From positions 17,130,001-17,194,000 of the forward strand of contig JANVAS020000231.1 of assembly GCA_027563935.2 (NCBI GenBank): a stretch of 64,000 nucleotides of DNA, given 5' to 3'. Of the stretch, positions 42,978 through 55,725 are shown piece by piece. This stretch comes from Costus lasius (taxonomy: Eukaryota > Streptophyta > Magnoliopsida > Zingiberales > Costaceae). A program made the position numbers and the translations under genes. Numbering within the stretch: position 1 is the first letter of the stretch; each line of letters starts with the position of its first letter. The notes under the pieces are model-generated. The model saw nothing but the letters and a program-made list of their open reading frames with translations, made no database searches and was not told where the DNA came from.

Positions 42978-44667
42978 TGTTGGGGTATGCCCTTAAGACT
43001 AATGTTTGAGGTCATGGGATTGTAACAGTATCATGTAATAAACTGTTATGTTTATAAAGGCATGGTTGTTATTCAGTAAGCTACATTGTCTGCTGCAATA
43101 ATATGTTCTTCTGAATAATGTCTCAAAGCTGTTCAGCTAGGCTGACATGCAGTTATGTCCTTAGTCGAGATATCTTGGTGAACATGAGACAGCCTTGATA
43201 TGGTTAAGACTAATATGTGTTCTAATCTTATAGGATGCTTCGAGCATGGAATAAGATGTAGACTCATGGGTACATTGGATGTACTGGACAGACCCTACTT
43301 GGATATTCAATTGCTTGTCACAATGTGAATAATCCTTGAATGCGACAAGTGGCACATTTCCTCTGACTTGAGATCACTTGTGTTTTCTAAATGATGATTG
43401 TCATTATTTTGAGATAGTTCAATATCACTTGAAATATAATGATTATAGACTATCTTGGATGGTGAGCTTGAGTCAGGTTAGGGCACTAGTGATAGACATA
43501 GGATTGCCGTCTCCTTAATTGGAGTGTGATGTTCTAAAGGGGCCCCCTGGATGAGATGATTGAGAAAGTGTATGGCCATACCCAGATGACTATGTTCATC
43601 TGATCTAATCATGCTCATCATATTGGAGTTACAAGCTTGACTTGCTTGTCCAATAAGAACATCCAGTGGTAAAGGAAATTTGTATGCTTTGTGAATTGAT
43701 TCACACTTGTGCTGTTTTTGGGTGTAGTCTTGGAAGACTCTTTCCTTTATATCGGGAGACAGTGATGTGTTGCTAGATACCCCTCACTGATCGTGATAAC
43801 GTAAGTTATCGTTACCGACATTTAAAGGAAACCCTTAGGGTCGCACAATTTGATGATATGGCTTTCTTAAGTCAGATCGTGTGGACTGAATTATTCGGGT
43901 TCAATTTAAAGGGATTTAATCTCTGATTGTAAGTGAGATCTGGTCTGATCATGTTTGATTGATTAGGGCTTGAGATCGGTAAGCTTCGATTGAGAGAATG
44001 AATGCTAGATCAGTCAGATCAGGAGCATTGAGAGATTGACGGTCAGATCAAGAGCCTTAGGGTTTATTTTGATCTGGACTTATTTCTTGGTTTATTTGGT
44101 TAGTGGACCAAATCGGTTTGAACCAGCTCATGGATGAGCGCATGGTTCAAAGGTGATGTGGCATTTGCGATTGGGGTAAACCCAAGATCGCATGTGGAGA
44201 AGTGGGATGCTATTTTTGGATAGCACTTCTCAAACGTGGCCATGATCTCACGTCGCCCCTCTCTTGCCTCTTCACGCCTTTGACGCCTCCTTGGGTTGTG
44301 TTCGAGTGGCATTCTGGTGGAGAGGAAGTCTAAGGCGACAAGAGAGAAAAACGCCAAGAAGAAAAGCTCTCCTTTCCCTTTGCATTCGATCAAGACGCTT
44401 TGGACGATCCTTGCTAGCACAAGGGACGACAAGAAGAAGCACATCTTCATCTTGTGTGTGACGATTTGGAGGAGATCTTCGTTGTTCTCTTACTTCCAAG
44501 GCGCCATCTTGAAATGGCCATGGTATGAATCGAATCACTTCTTTACAATCGGTTTTGTTAAGTTGATCATATAATGCATGCTCATTGATCCTATGAAACT
44601 CTTTATCCGCTGCCCCCTTTCTTGTTTGCGCCACCATAGGGTTTTCGCCCCCTTTGGGGAACCATCA
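42978..44667 (+). repeat. 5' LTR of copia C
   Basis: It is 1690 bp, TGTTGGGGTATG to GGGGAACCATCA. The likely TATA region CTTTATATCGGG is at about 43745. The stem GATAACGTAAGTTATC is at 43795-43810. Confidence 0.95.
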
Positions 44668-44669
44668 AT

Positions 44670-44681
44670 TGGTATCAGAGC
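44670..44681 (+). other. Primer-binding site of copia C (tRNA-iMet)
   Basis: TGGTATCAGAGC, two bases after the LTR. Confidence 0.95.
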
Positions 44682-46491
44682 ATGGTTAACGCATGTTTTT
44701 GTATGATTGCTTAAGCCATTTTGTGATCCATGCTTGCGAAAATGCTTAGATCTTCAATACATGCATAAATACATGTTTAGTTGTCATAAGCGAAACTTGT
44801 ATTTGTTTTTCTTGCGCATGTATGTTGGCGCTAGATGTAGTTTTTCTCAAACAAATATCACTTGCGCGACTCATTGTAGATCTAAGATGCACCTGCATTA
44901 AACCCTTAGACGGGTTATTAGGGTTGAAGTTATCCCCTAGGTTAGATCCAGACAGTCTGATCAGACCATCTGACAGCCTAGATGGGTCGACCAGATAGCA
45001 CCTTGGCGCATGCTAAAGGTGGCTATAGGTCGACTGCATCACAGGCATGTAGCGATGTCTGATTGAGACAACCTGTGGACGCACATGAGTTAGGCCCGGG
45101 CTCACACCCGCTTGCCAGACCTCATTGTGGTTGTTCAGCCCTTGGCGCATGCATGGTTGACCCTTTTGGTCGACTCAAGTCAGTTAGGACTTGGTGCATG
45201 TAAGGGCAGTGGATCTGACTAGGTTGGATGAGTGGATCCCTAGTAATGGACCGTTGTAAGGTTGTAGGGCATATAAGCAAAATAAAATTGATGCCCATGG
45301 GGTTTTTCGAAAATTTTATTTTAATGACTGGATCACATGATGATTGACGCCATGTGTTTGTCTATTTATTCTTATGTGGGCTGCTCATGTTAAATCTGTG
45401 CTGTGCTGGGGCCTGCGTGCCTGTATTAATATGTAAATTAATTATTGTGATCTGTGCATCACATTGCTTTTAATTTATAAAATGTAATTGACCTGCGTGT
45501 CAATCTTGTCTAGATAGTTAAATTTGTAATTTAATTAGACAAGAGCACAAGGCACACTTGGCAGAGGCGCATGCAGCAGAGGCTTGACCAGGTGGGAGGT
45601 CTAGGGTTCGACCCTAGGACCTGGCGCATATTCCTGGTGGGCGCACCAGAGCTGCAGATGGCGCTTGGGCCCAGGTTTGGGCCAAATGAGCAGCGAAAGC
45701 CCCATGAAGAAAAGCAAGTGAAGACTTAAGTTTCTTAAGGTCTTACTTAGGCTATGGGCTTTTACCACATAAGATCCATGCTTTCTTTTATTGCCTAAAT
45801 ATTAGAATTGCATGATTAGTTTATCTTCTGCTATCACCATAGGAATTGCATGATAGTGAAGAAGATAAAAGACCGTTAAAATCCAACGCTAAAATTTCAA
45901 GCTCGTAAGCCTTCTGACGCGAAACCTCACTGTTCTGACTATCGTTGGAGCCGTGTTGTACCCACTCAGTGGGCACGTCCATCTATCTTCAGACGGTGCG
46001 GGATTACACCTGCGTGTTACAGAGTGGGGATTTATCCCTTCTCGTTGCTCAGCATAGCACGTGGTGGTCCAGGGAGTAGGTCGGGTCAGCTTGACCATGT
46101 AGGCTACATATGTGGCGCATATGGTAGCACATGGGGGCAGCCATCTGTGGGGTCAGAGATTGTGTTGTACCAACTCAGTTGGCACAGTCTGCTGGATTGC
46201 CCAGATGAAGGGGAATCGCACGGGTTGGCGATTGGCTGGGACAGCCTACCAGAGATTAGTGCTTGTACTCTCTGTGCATCTTATCTCGCCTGAGCGGGAT
46301 GCGGAGACCAAGTATGAAATCTGGATCCCATCTCACTAAAAGAGTTCTACTCTTTCGGGCTGTTTTGCTGGATTTTTCAGCCAGATAAAATAGTGAGAAA
46401 AAGAATCTTTCTTAAGTCCTGATTGATTCTTAACATTGATACAGACCTTGCTGTTCTTGCATTGTTGTAGATACCTGCAGCAACGAACACC
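44682..46491 (+). other. 5' leader of copia C with twin palindromes
   Basis: It is about 1.8 kb. CCCACTCAGTGGG is at 45961-45973 and CCAACTCAGTTGG at 46170-46182, with starts 209 bp apart. Several short ORFs (such as 46024-46293) precede gag but have no recognisable product. Confidence 0.6.
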
Positions 46492-49400
46492 ATGAACTTC
46501 AATGTGCGATCCCTACTGGAAAGGGAGAAGTTTGCTGGGCCGAACTTCTCTGACTGGTTTGGACACCTTAAGATTGTTCTTAAGGCAGAGAGGAAACTGT
46601 ATGTCCTCGAGACGGCGATACCACCTCAGCCCGCTCTGAACGCCGCAAGGGCGGTTCGGGAAGCCTATGAAAAGCACGTCAATGATAGCATTGATGTCGC
46701 TTGCCTGATGCTAGCGTCTATGACGCCACCGCTGCAGCGTCAGCATGAGGATATGTCGGCTATAGAGATTATAGCGAACCTCAAGATGTTGTATGCTGCA
46801 CAGGCGAGGACTGAACGCTATAATTTGACGAAGCTGTTCTTTCAGAGCAAACTGGCTGAAGGGAGCCCAGTGGGAGCTCACGTGCTCAAGATGATTGGGC
46901 ACAAGGAGGCTCTAGAGAAACTGGGGCATACCATCAATCAGGAGCTTGCTGTGGACATTATTCTGCAGTCTCTCCCGCCTTCATTCGACGCGTTCATTAT
47001 TAACTTTAATATGAACAAAATCGATTGTACTCCGGCAGAGCTGCTGAATATGCTCTTGACTACTGAGGAGACTCTGAAGGGTAAGCCTTCGACCTCTGTC
47101 TTAATGGTTCCTTCTAGGAACAAGAAGAAGGGGAAGAAGGGCAAGACCCCTGTCAAGAGCTACAGCAAGGCTCTGAAGCAGAAGGTTAAGCGGTCCAAGG
47201 AATATAGGTGTTTCCACTGTGGCCAGCTGGGTCACTGGAAAAAGGACTGTAAAGCGCTCCAAGGAGATAAGAGGGGAAGCTTCGCTTCTGGCTCAGGTAT
47301 TTACGTGACTGAGGTCATGTTATCTTCTTCTATATCATGGGTGTTGGACACTGCATGTGGAGTTCACATTTGTTCAAATGTACAGGAACTCAAGAGAAGA
47401 AGACAGGTGGGACAGCATGAGGTGGACCTACGCGTTGGAAACGGGGCACGGGTTGCTGCTGTTGCTGTAGGAGACTATTTCATTTCTTTACCATCTGGAC
47501 TTGTATTAGAACTAAATAGTTGTTACTTTGTTCCCAGTATTACTAAAAATATTATCTCTATTCCTGCTCTTGTCAGGAAGGGATTTTCCTTTGAATGCAA
47601 TATTTCAAAGTGTGTTTTATCTTATGATAATATTTTTTATGCAACTGGTTCAATTAACAATGGGTTATACATGTTGGACATGGAATGTTCTATACAGAAA
47701 ATTGATATTAAGAAAGCCAAGAATGCTGATGACAGCACCTTGCTATGGCATAGTCGTTTAGGCCATATTAACGAGAAACGCATTAAGCGGTTGCATGATT
47801 ATGGACTGCTGGGATCATTCGCCTATAAGGAGATTGATACATGCAAAGCTTGTTTGATGGGCAAAATGACGAAGTCACCGTTTCTTCACAAAGGTCAACG
47901 GGCTTCAGGTTTACTTGACCTTATACACAGTGATGTGTGTGGGCCATTTAGTAAACATGCCAGAGGTGGCTATCAGTACTTCATCACCTTTACTGATGAT
48001 TTCAGTAGATATGGGTATGTCTTTTTAATGAGACACAAGAGTGAATCCTTTGACAAGTTCAAAGAGTTCAAGAATGAAGTACAAAATCAGCTAGGCCGAA
48101 ATATCAAGGCACTTCGTTCTGATCGAGGTGGAGAATACCTAAGTCATGCATTTACTGACTATCTGAAGGAGTGTGGGATCATCTCACAGCTCACTCCACC
48201 AGGAACACCGCAATGGAATGGTGTGTCCGAGAGGAGAAATAGAACGTTACTTGATATGGTTCGTTCTATGATGAGTCAGGCTAATCTACCTTACTCCTTT
48301 TGGGGTTTTGCACTGGAAACAGGTGCAAAAATACTAAACCGAGTGCCATCCAAGGCCGTTTCAAAGACGCCATATGAATTATGGTATGGGAAACAGCCAA
48401 GCTTGACGTTTATCAGGATCTGGGGCTGCGAGGCTTATGTCAAAAAGCTCGCCTCTGGGAAACTAGAGAGTAGATCTGACAAATGCATCTTTGTCGGTTA
48501 CCCTAAGGAAACTAAGGGTTATTATTTCTACGATCCCAAAGAGAACAAGGTTTTTGTTGCTCGGACGGCCATATTTCTTGAGAAGGAGTTTCTTCTGCAA
48601 GAGGCCAGTGGGAGAGAAATAAAACTGGATGAGAATCCAGAGGCAGGACAAAGTGCTCAAGCAGAGTTGGATGAGCCTGAGCCGATAGAACAGGTTATTG
48701 AACAACCTGAGGCTCAGACATCATGGGAACCGCGAAGATCGGGAAGGATCCGTCGTCAGCCTGAGCGCTATGACGGAGTCTACATCATTGATAATGATGA
48801 ACCCCTCACTTATGCGGATGCGGTCAGTGGACCGGAGTCAGCGGGATGGCTTGAAGCTATGCGCGCCGAGATGGACTCCATGTCAGATAACCAAGTTTGG
48901 GATTTAGTTGATCCGCCTCCGGGAGTTATCCCAATAGGCTGTAAATGGATCTTCAAGAAGAAGATTGACATGGATGGTAACGTGGTTACCTATAAAGGCA
49001 GGCTAGTTGCGAAAGGTTTTAAACAAATCTACGGGATAGATTATGATGAAACTTTCTCACCTGTAGCCATGTTTAAGTCTATTCGGATTCTTTTCGCGAT
49101 AGCAGCATATTATGATTATGAGATCTGGCAAATGGATGTGAAAACAGCTTTCCTTAATGGAAATCTGGATGAGGATGTGTACATGACACAACCTGAGGGT
49201 TTCACTGATCCATCAGATCGTCATAAGATATGCAAATTAAAGAAGTCCATTTATGGACTTAAGCAAGCATCAAGAAGCTGGAATATTCATTTTGATGAAT
49301 CAGTCACTGAATTTGGTTTCATCAAGAACGAGGATGACCCGTGTGTATATAAGAGGTTTAGTGGGAGCGTGATTACTTTCCTAGTCCTCTACGTCGATGA

Positions 49401-50373
49401 TATCTTGATCATTGGAAACGACATTCCTGAAATGCATGCGGTTAAGGCATGGTTAAGGAAATGTTTCCAGATGAAAGATTTAGGAGAAGCAGCCTATGTA
49501 TTAGGTGTGAAGATCTACAGGGATAGATCTAAGAGGCTTCTCGGGCTGTGCCAGAGTACTTACATCGATAAAGTCCTGGAGAGATTTCATTTAGAGAATT
49601 CTAAAAGAGGATATCTTCCAGTCAGACATGGTCTGAATCTTTCGAAGAGTCAGTGTCCACAAACACAGACTGAGAAAGATGAAATGGACAATACGCCTTA
49701 TGCTTCGGCTATTGGATCCATTATGTATGCGATGTTGTGCACTCGCCCAGACGTCGCTTACGGGTTAAGCGTGACCAGTCGTTTCCAAAGTAATCCAGGA
49801 CAGGCACACTGGATTGCAGTCAAGAACATCTTAAAATATCTTCGGAGAACCAAAGTTATGTTCTTGATATATGGTGGTCAGGAAGAACTCAGTATTGAAG
49901 GATATACTGACGCTTCGTTCCAGTCTGACCAGGACGATTTCTGATCGCAATCAGGCTATGTTTTTAGCTTGAATGGAGGAGCAGTGGTGTGGAAGAGTTT
50001 CAAACAGTCAATCGTTGCTGATTCCACAACAGAAGCCGAGTATGTTGCAGCCTCGGAAGCATCCAAGGAGGCAGTCTGGATTCGTAAGTTCATGAGAGAA
50101 CTTGGTGTTGTTCCTTCGAGTGCAGATCCTTTGGTTATCTTCTGTGATAACACTGGAGCAATCGCACAAGCAAAGGAACCACGGTCGCACCAGAAGTCCA
50201 AGCACATACAGAGACGGTTTCATTTGATCAGGGAGATCATAGATCGTGGCGAGATCAAAGTCTGCAAGGTTCATACAGATGACAATCTGGCAGACCCGCT
50301 TACTAAGCCTCTGGCGCAGCAGAAGCATGAAAAGCACTGTAATAATATGGGTTTGAGATTTCTCAACCATTAG
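46492..50373 (+). pseudogene. gag-pol polyprotein of copia C, one in-frame stop
   Basis: The reading frame is complete from MNFNVRSLLEREKF to MGLRFLNH except for TGA at 49942-49944 inside RNase H (after SDQDDF), where A and B have CGA. A single C-to-T change at a CpG explains it. Upstream, all domains are intact: CCHC knuckle CFHCGQLGHWKKDC, protease WVLDTACG, integrase HHCC and DDE, RT MDVKTAFLNG and YVDD. The stop removes the last ~140 residues, including DSTTEAEY and CDNTGA of RNase H, so reverse transcription should fail without help from another copy. Confidence 0.95.
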
Positions 50374-50393
50374 ATTAAGTGCAAGTGGGAGAT

Positions 50394-52083
50394 TGTTGGG
50401 GTATGCCCTTAAGACTAATGTTCGAGGTCATGGGATTGTAACAGTATCATGTAATAAACTGTTATGTTTATAAAGGCATGGTTGTTATTCAGTAAGCTAC
50501 ATTGTCTGCTACAATAATATGTTCTTCTGAATAATGTCTCAAAGCTGTTCAGCTAGGCTGACATGCAGTTATGTCCTTAGTCGAGATATCTTGGTGAACA
50601 TGAGACAGCCTTGATATGGTTAAGACTAATATGTGTTCTAATCTTATAGGATGCTTCGAGCATGGAATAAGATGTAGACTCATGGGTACATTGGATGTAC
50701 TGGACAGACCCTACTTGGATATTCAATTGCTTGTCAAAATGTGAATAATCCTTGAATGCGACAAGTGGCACATTTCCTCTGACTTGAGATCACTTGTGTT
50801 TTCTAAATGATGATTGTCATTATTTTGAGATAGTTCAATATCACTTGAAATATAATGATTATAGACTATCTTGGATGGTGAGCTTGAGTCAGGTTAGGGC
50901 ACTAGTGATAGACATAGGATTGCCGTCTCCTTAATTGGAGTGTGATGTTCTAAAGGGGCCCCCTGGATGAGATGATTGATAAAGTGTATGGCCATACCCA
51001 GATGACTATGTTCATCTGATCTAATCATGCTCATCATATTGGAGTTACAAGCTTGACTTGCTTGTCCAATAAGAACATCCAGTGGTAAAGGAAATTTGTA
51101 TGCTTTGTGAATTGATTCACACTTGTGCTGTTTTTGGGTGTAGTCTTGGAAGACTCTTTCCTTTATATCGGGAGACAGTGATGTGTTGCTAGATACCCCT
51201 CACTGATCGTGATAACGTAAGTTATCGTTACCGACATTTAAAGGAAACCCTTAGGGTCGCACAATTTGATGATATGGCTTTCTTAAGTCAGATCGTGTGG
51301 ACTGAATTATTCGGGTTCAATTTAAAGGGATTTAATCTCTGATTGTAAGTGAGATCTGGTCTGATCATGTTTGATTGATTAGGGCTTGAGATCGGTAAGC
51401 TTCGATTGAGAGAATGAATGCTAGATCAGTCAGATCAGGAGCATTGAGAGATTGACGGTCAGATCAAGAGCCTTAGGGTTTATTTTGATCTGGACTTATT
51501 TCTTGGTTTATTTGGTTAGTGGACCAAATCGGTTTGAACCAGCTCATGGATGAGCGCATGGTTCAAAGGTGATGTGGCATTTGCGATTGGGGTAAACCCA
51601 AGATCGCATGTGGAGAAGTGGGATGCTATTTTTGGATAGCACTTCTCAAACGTGGCCATGATCTCACGTCGCCCCTCTCTTGCCTCTTCACGCCTTTGAC
51701 GCCTCCTTGGGTTGTGTTCGAGTGGCATTCTGGTGGAGAGGAAGTCTAAGGCGACAAGAGAGAAAAACGCCAAGAAGAAAAGCTCTCCTTTCCCTTTGCA
51801 TTCGATCAAGACGCTTTGGACGATCCTTGCTAGCACAAGGGACGACAAGAAGAAGCACATCTTCATCTTGTGTGTGACGATTTGGAGGAGATCTTCGTTG
51901 TTCTCTTACTTCCAAGGCGCCATCTTGAAATGGCCATGGTATGAATCGAATCACTTCTTTACAATCGGTTTTGTTAAGTTGATCATATAATGCATGCTCA
52001 TTGATCCTATGAAACCCTTTATCCGCTGCCCCCTTTCTTGTTTGCGCCACCATAGGGTTTTCGCCCCCTTTGGGGAACCATCA
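50394..52083 (+). repeat. 3' LTR of copia C
   Basis: It is 1690 bp, preceded by the purine tract AAGTGGGAGAT (50383-50393). Confidence 0.95.
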
Positions 52084-52132
52084 GTACACGCGTGCCAGAC
52101 TTGTAGTGTTCTCTTTCGGCCTATCAAGCTTT

Positions 52133-52150
52133 TGACGCCATTGTCGGGGA
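52133..52150 (+). other. Decayed primer-binding site of element E (tRNA-Asp type)
   Basis: TGACGCCATTGTCGGGGA differs from the Athila site TGGCGCCGTTGTCGGGGA by two G-to-A changes, the kind produced by methyl-cytosine deamination. It lies six bases after the LTR end at 52126. Confidence 0.8.
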
Positions 52151-52399
52151 CCTTAATTTTGTTAATATCGAAATAGTTGTTAGTATTGCTAGACTAAGTA
52201 TTTTTTGTTTTAGATTTAACTTTGTTTTTTCCTTTTTGCAGGTTTTGGATTTTCACAGTTGTGACAGAACTGTGATATCTGAAGATTTGTGAATTTGCTT
52301 GTGTTTTAGATTTTCTATTTTTTTCTATATTCTGAAAAAAAAAAACAATTTCATTTGATTTGTGTTGGATTATCTCTTTGCTTGATAGATTTGGTAAAA

Positions 52400-53905
52400 A
52401 TGTCTTTTCATCACAACTCATGGGCTTCTGAAGGAGGAAAGGTATACATGCAACAAGGTGAGAACAAAGATTATTCACATATGACTCTTGGAGAAATATG
52501 GAAATTACACAATATTCCTCTTATTTATTGTAAAATTTGTAAAGGTGATGATCATTATTTTTATAACTGTTAGTTTAGAAATCATGCAAATTCTAATTCT
52601 TCCTGGTATCAAGATGATCATTATGATTCTAGTTGGGAAAATCAAACTTCTTCTTATGATGATTACTCAAATCATGTTTCTGTACCATACTATGAGGATA
52701 CTAATGATGACTTGAATGAGACTATTAAACAACTCAATTCTAGGTTGGATGACATGATTGCACATATTGAATTGCTAGAAACCCATAAAGCAGAACAAGC
52801 ATGTTTATTTGAATTTGAAACAGAAAAGCTAAATTCTTCTTATTCTCCCATTAGATGTGATATTTGTGGATACTTAGATCATTGTACCTCTGATTGTCCA
52901 TTTTTAAATCCCAATTTGTCATATAAGTAATCTTATGAAATGTATGATAGATGGGAAAATCATCAATCCTTGACTGTTAATACTGAACTGCTAGAAACCC
53001 AGATTGCACAGCATGATTGCTTATTTGAGTTTGATACTGAAAAACTTGATTTAAAAAATTCCCCATGTGATCATGATTGTTTTGAGATTGAGCCTTATGT
53101 GGATATTCATGAATCTCATTTTTATGATTGTGAAATTGATTTATCCGATAATTTATTTGAGGAAAAGGTTGAGAAAATTGAAATTGAAAACCCTTCTTTT
53201 GATGATAATTCTGATTTTGATGTTGTATCATTTATGGTTAAATCTGATGAGTTTGATAAAGGGTTGAAAATTACAGACATTGATGAACCTCGCTTTGATT
53301 TTGGTGATATTTTAGAAATTAATGATAAATCTCTTGTGGTTAAATCTGATTCTATAAATTCTTTTTCGTATGATTCTGATTTTGACTCTTCTCATGATGA
53401 ATTATTTGTGGGGAAGCATGAGGAAATTGATTTTGAAGAGCCTCATCTTGATTTTGATATTGATAAATTATTTGATGATGAACATGAAGAAATTGACAAG
53501 GATTTGAATATTGTGAAAATTGATGAACCTCACCATGATGATGTTTTACCCATAGCTATTGATGAAAATTTTGATCTATTTGAAAATTTGAGCTTTATTG
53601 ATGTATCTGATGTAGAACAGAAAGACTATTATTATGATGATCCAATGCTTGAATATTTTAATAAAAGTCTTAGTATGATTGAAGGTCTAATTTTGAAGAA
53701 AGGGCTTATGATTCTGCTTGGTGACAAACATAGGAAGATTATTGAAAATTTTGATTTTGATTTCTACATATTTGAGAAAGCCACTTTGATTTTGATTTAT
53801 TTGCAATTCTGTATTTTTGAATTAGTGGCTAAAATTTTTGGACAACGGAAGAGGAAGAAATTGCATGCAATCTACTTTGGTATTGATTCACCTGCTTCAC
53901 CATGA
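52400..53905 (+). pseudogene. E's sole ORF: double zinc-knuckle, acidic repeat protein
   Basis: One frame runs from the ATG at 52400 (MSFHHNSWASEGG) to 53905, about 500 codons, broken by TAG at 52571 and TAA at 52928. It holds two CCHC patterns, CKICKGDDHYFYNC and CDICGYLDHCTSDC. A ~21-residue segment (ELLETxxAxxxCLFEFxTEKL) occurs twice, at about 52760 and 52985. From 53060 to 53650 the product is very rich in Asp and Glu, with repeated DEPxxD and HEEID phrases. The C-terminus is basic (GQRKRKKLHAIYFG) and ends DSPASP. A gag origin is suggested by the knuckles; the acidic part matches nothing I recognise. Only two stops in ~500 codons suggests it was intact until fairly recently. Confidence 0.65.
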
Positions 53906-53920
53906 TTTGATTTTTGGTCA

Positions 53921-53960
53921 AGCTAATGACCTAAAATTAGCGCTTCTTGGGAGGCAACCC
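53921..53960 (+). other. Conserved Athila post-integrase motif in E
   Basis: TCAAGCTAATGACC ... AGCGCTTCTTGGGAGGC matches the segment following integrase in element I (bases 1-40, minus strand). It marks E as a derivative of an I-like element whose pol was replaced or deleted. Confidence 0.75.
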
Positions 53961-55725
53961 AAGCCCTCTATCTTACTTTAGTTTCTTTCATCCTAGTTTA
54001 TTTTTGGTATTAATTTTTCTATTATTTTTGAAAAAAAAAACTGCATTTTTCCTCCTGTTGATGGCTTATTGAGTAGGTGTTTTCTCGCAGCAATTTTTAT
54101 AAATTGGGTATAGAAAAATTTTGATATTTGGCACAGCATTGAACTACTCATCTTTGTCTATCATCTAGATATTTTTTCAGAATTTTAGAGTCCATCGATC
54201 ATTCTAAAACATACAGCTACTTTTTCATTATGATTAATTTCTGCAGCAGTTTTTTTTTCTGACTGTTCTGACTAGCACTTTTGCTGCCACTTTTTAAGAT
54301 GTTTCGGTGACTTGAAACCCAGATTTTTCACTTGGAATATGAAGTTCGTGTGTTGTTTTATCTCGTGGAATAGTTATTTTCATGAATATATTTTCGAATC
54401 ATTCTAGGACACATAGCAACTTTTCGAATTTGATTAACTTTTGTGCAGTGTTTGCAGTTTTGTAATCTGAGTAGTCTTCTTTCTGCTGATGCCCTAAATT
54501 TTTGATAGATCCTTTGATTTTTATACTTCTGAAAAGAACATATCTTATTCTATTTCATGGTTTTGTCCATTTTCTGTTTTGATCATTAAATTTTATTCTA
54601 GGGTATGGCTACTTTTCATAAAAAATTCAAAAACTGCACAGTTTGCTTTCTACCAGTTATTGCTTATTTTGCATCCAGATTCAGAAATCTTCAAGAGCAA
54701 CTATCTTCCACATCTAGCCACCACTGCATCTGCCTCTCACATCACTGTTTCCAGCCGTCGACACTAGATCATACCATATGCAGACTCTTACTTCTTCTAC
54801 TGCCTCTTATTCCATTTATTTTATTTATGCAGTAGAATATTCATTAGTGACTAATTTTCTATTTTTGCAGTATTATCTCTTACATAGCCCGACGATCTCA
54901 CCTCCAGGACTGTGATCTCTAGCAGGCCACTAGAGATTGCTCACTCTACTGTCGGTATCATCATTGACAGCAGCTTTTCAGCTAGCCTCTGTTCACCCTC
55001 TACTTCTTGCCTGCTCGACTCTTTCCACCGGCATCCTCTTCAAACTTCCGGCGACATCTCTGATCCTCTATTGAGATTATTTTTTATCATTATTATTTCT
55101 TTGAGACTGTTTTTGATCTGAGCCTTATGTGAGCCTTATGTACCTTAAATTTTGCAGGAAATTTTCAAAAGGCATATCTTTGGACCCAGCTGCATTGGCC
55201 TGACAATGATTGAGCATGATCTATTTAGTTTTGTGAGTATCACTTGCACTCTCTTATTAATGACTATTTCTTATAGTGCATCTTTGACTTTATCATATTT
55301 ATACTACTATTTGGTTTTCTCTTGAAAAATGATTTTATGGATATATGGAACTCATTGTTTTGATGATGATATTATTCAAATTTGTTGTTCAAATTGATGA
55401 AAACATATGATCCACGTTCTACCATATGATGGCATGATTTATTGATAAAATTTCTATTGATAAAATGTCTTCCTTGATGATGTGAGTATTTATATTGTGA
55501 TTAGAGAAAAACCATATCATATTTGATTTATTTCTTCAGTGCATATCTCTTTTTGAAATTTGACATTGGTTGATACATGAAATTTTGGGTAGATGTGTTA
55601 TTTGAAGAATAAGATCGAAAGGTTAAACTATTCCTTTTGAATAAAATGAGTATAGGAGTATGATTATTGAATTGATGTCAATTGATCAACCTAGTAGATG
55701 TTTAGTCTATTTTGCTATTTGTTGG
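53961..55725 (+). other. Non-coding 3' region of E, upstream of solo LTR D
   Basis: No credible ORF. The part 54180-54700 has three weak repeats about 200 bp apart, each with TCATTCTA followed by a GCTACTTTT-like and GCAG-rich phrase (about 54196, 54395, 54590). The rest is AT-rich. Confidence 0.5.

Larger units (their letters stand above)
42978..52083 (+). mobile_element. Copia C: full-length Ty1/copia element with one nonsense codon
   Basis: It is 9106 bp with two 1690-bp LTRs and perfect TSDs GTACA (42973-42977, 52084-52088). By eye five LTR differences are present: near 43004/50420, 43095/50511, 43321/50737, 43566/50982 and 44597/52013. It is therefore older than A and B. Its polyprotein is interrupted near the end. 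Confidence 0.95.

Noticed and set aside
46024..46339. 75-89-codon ORFs in the copia leader
   Set aside because: They overlap each other in different frames and lack motifs. Upstream ORFs affecting gag translation remain possible but are not supported.
53940..55725. Search for an envelope-like gene downstream of E's ORF
   Set aside because: No ORF longer than about 75 codons, no signal peptide and no membrane segment could be supported there.
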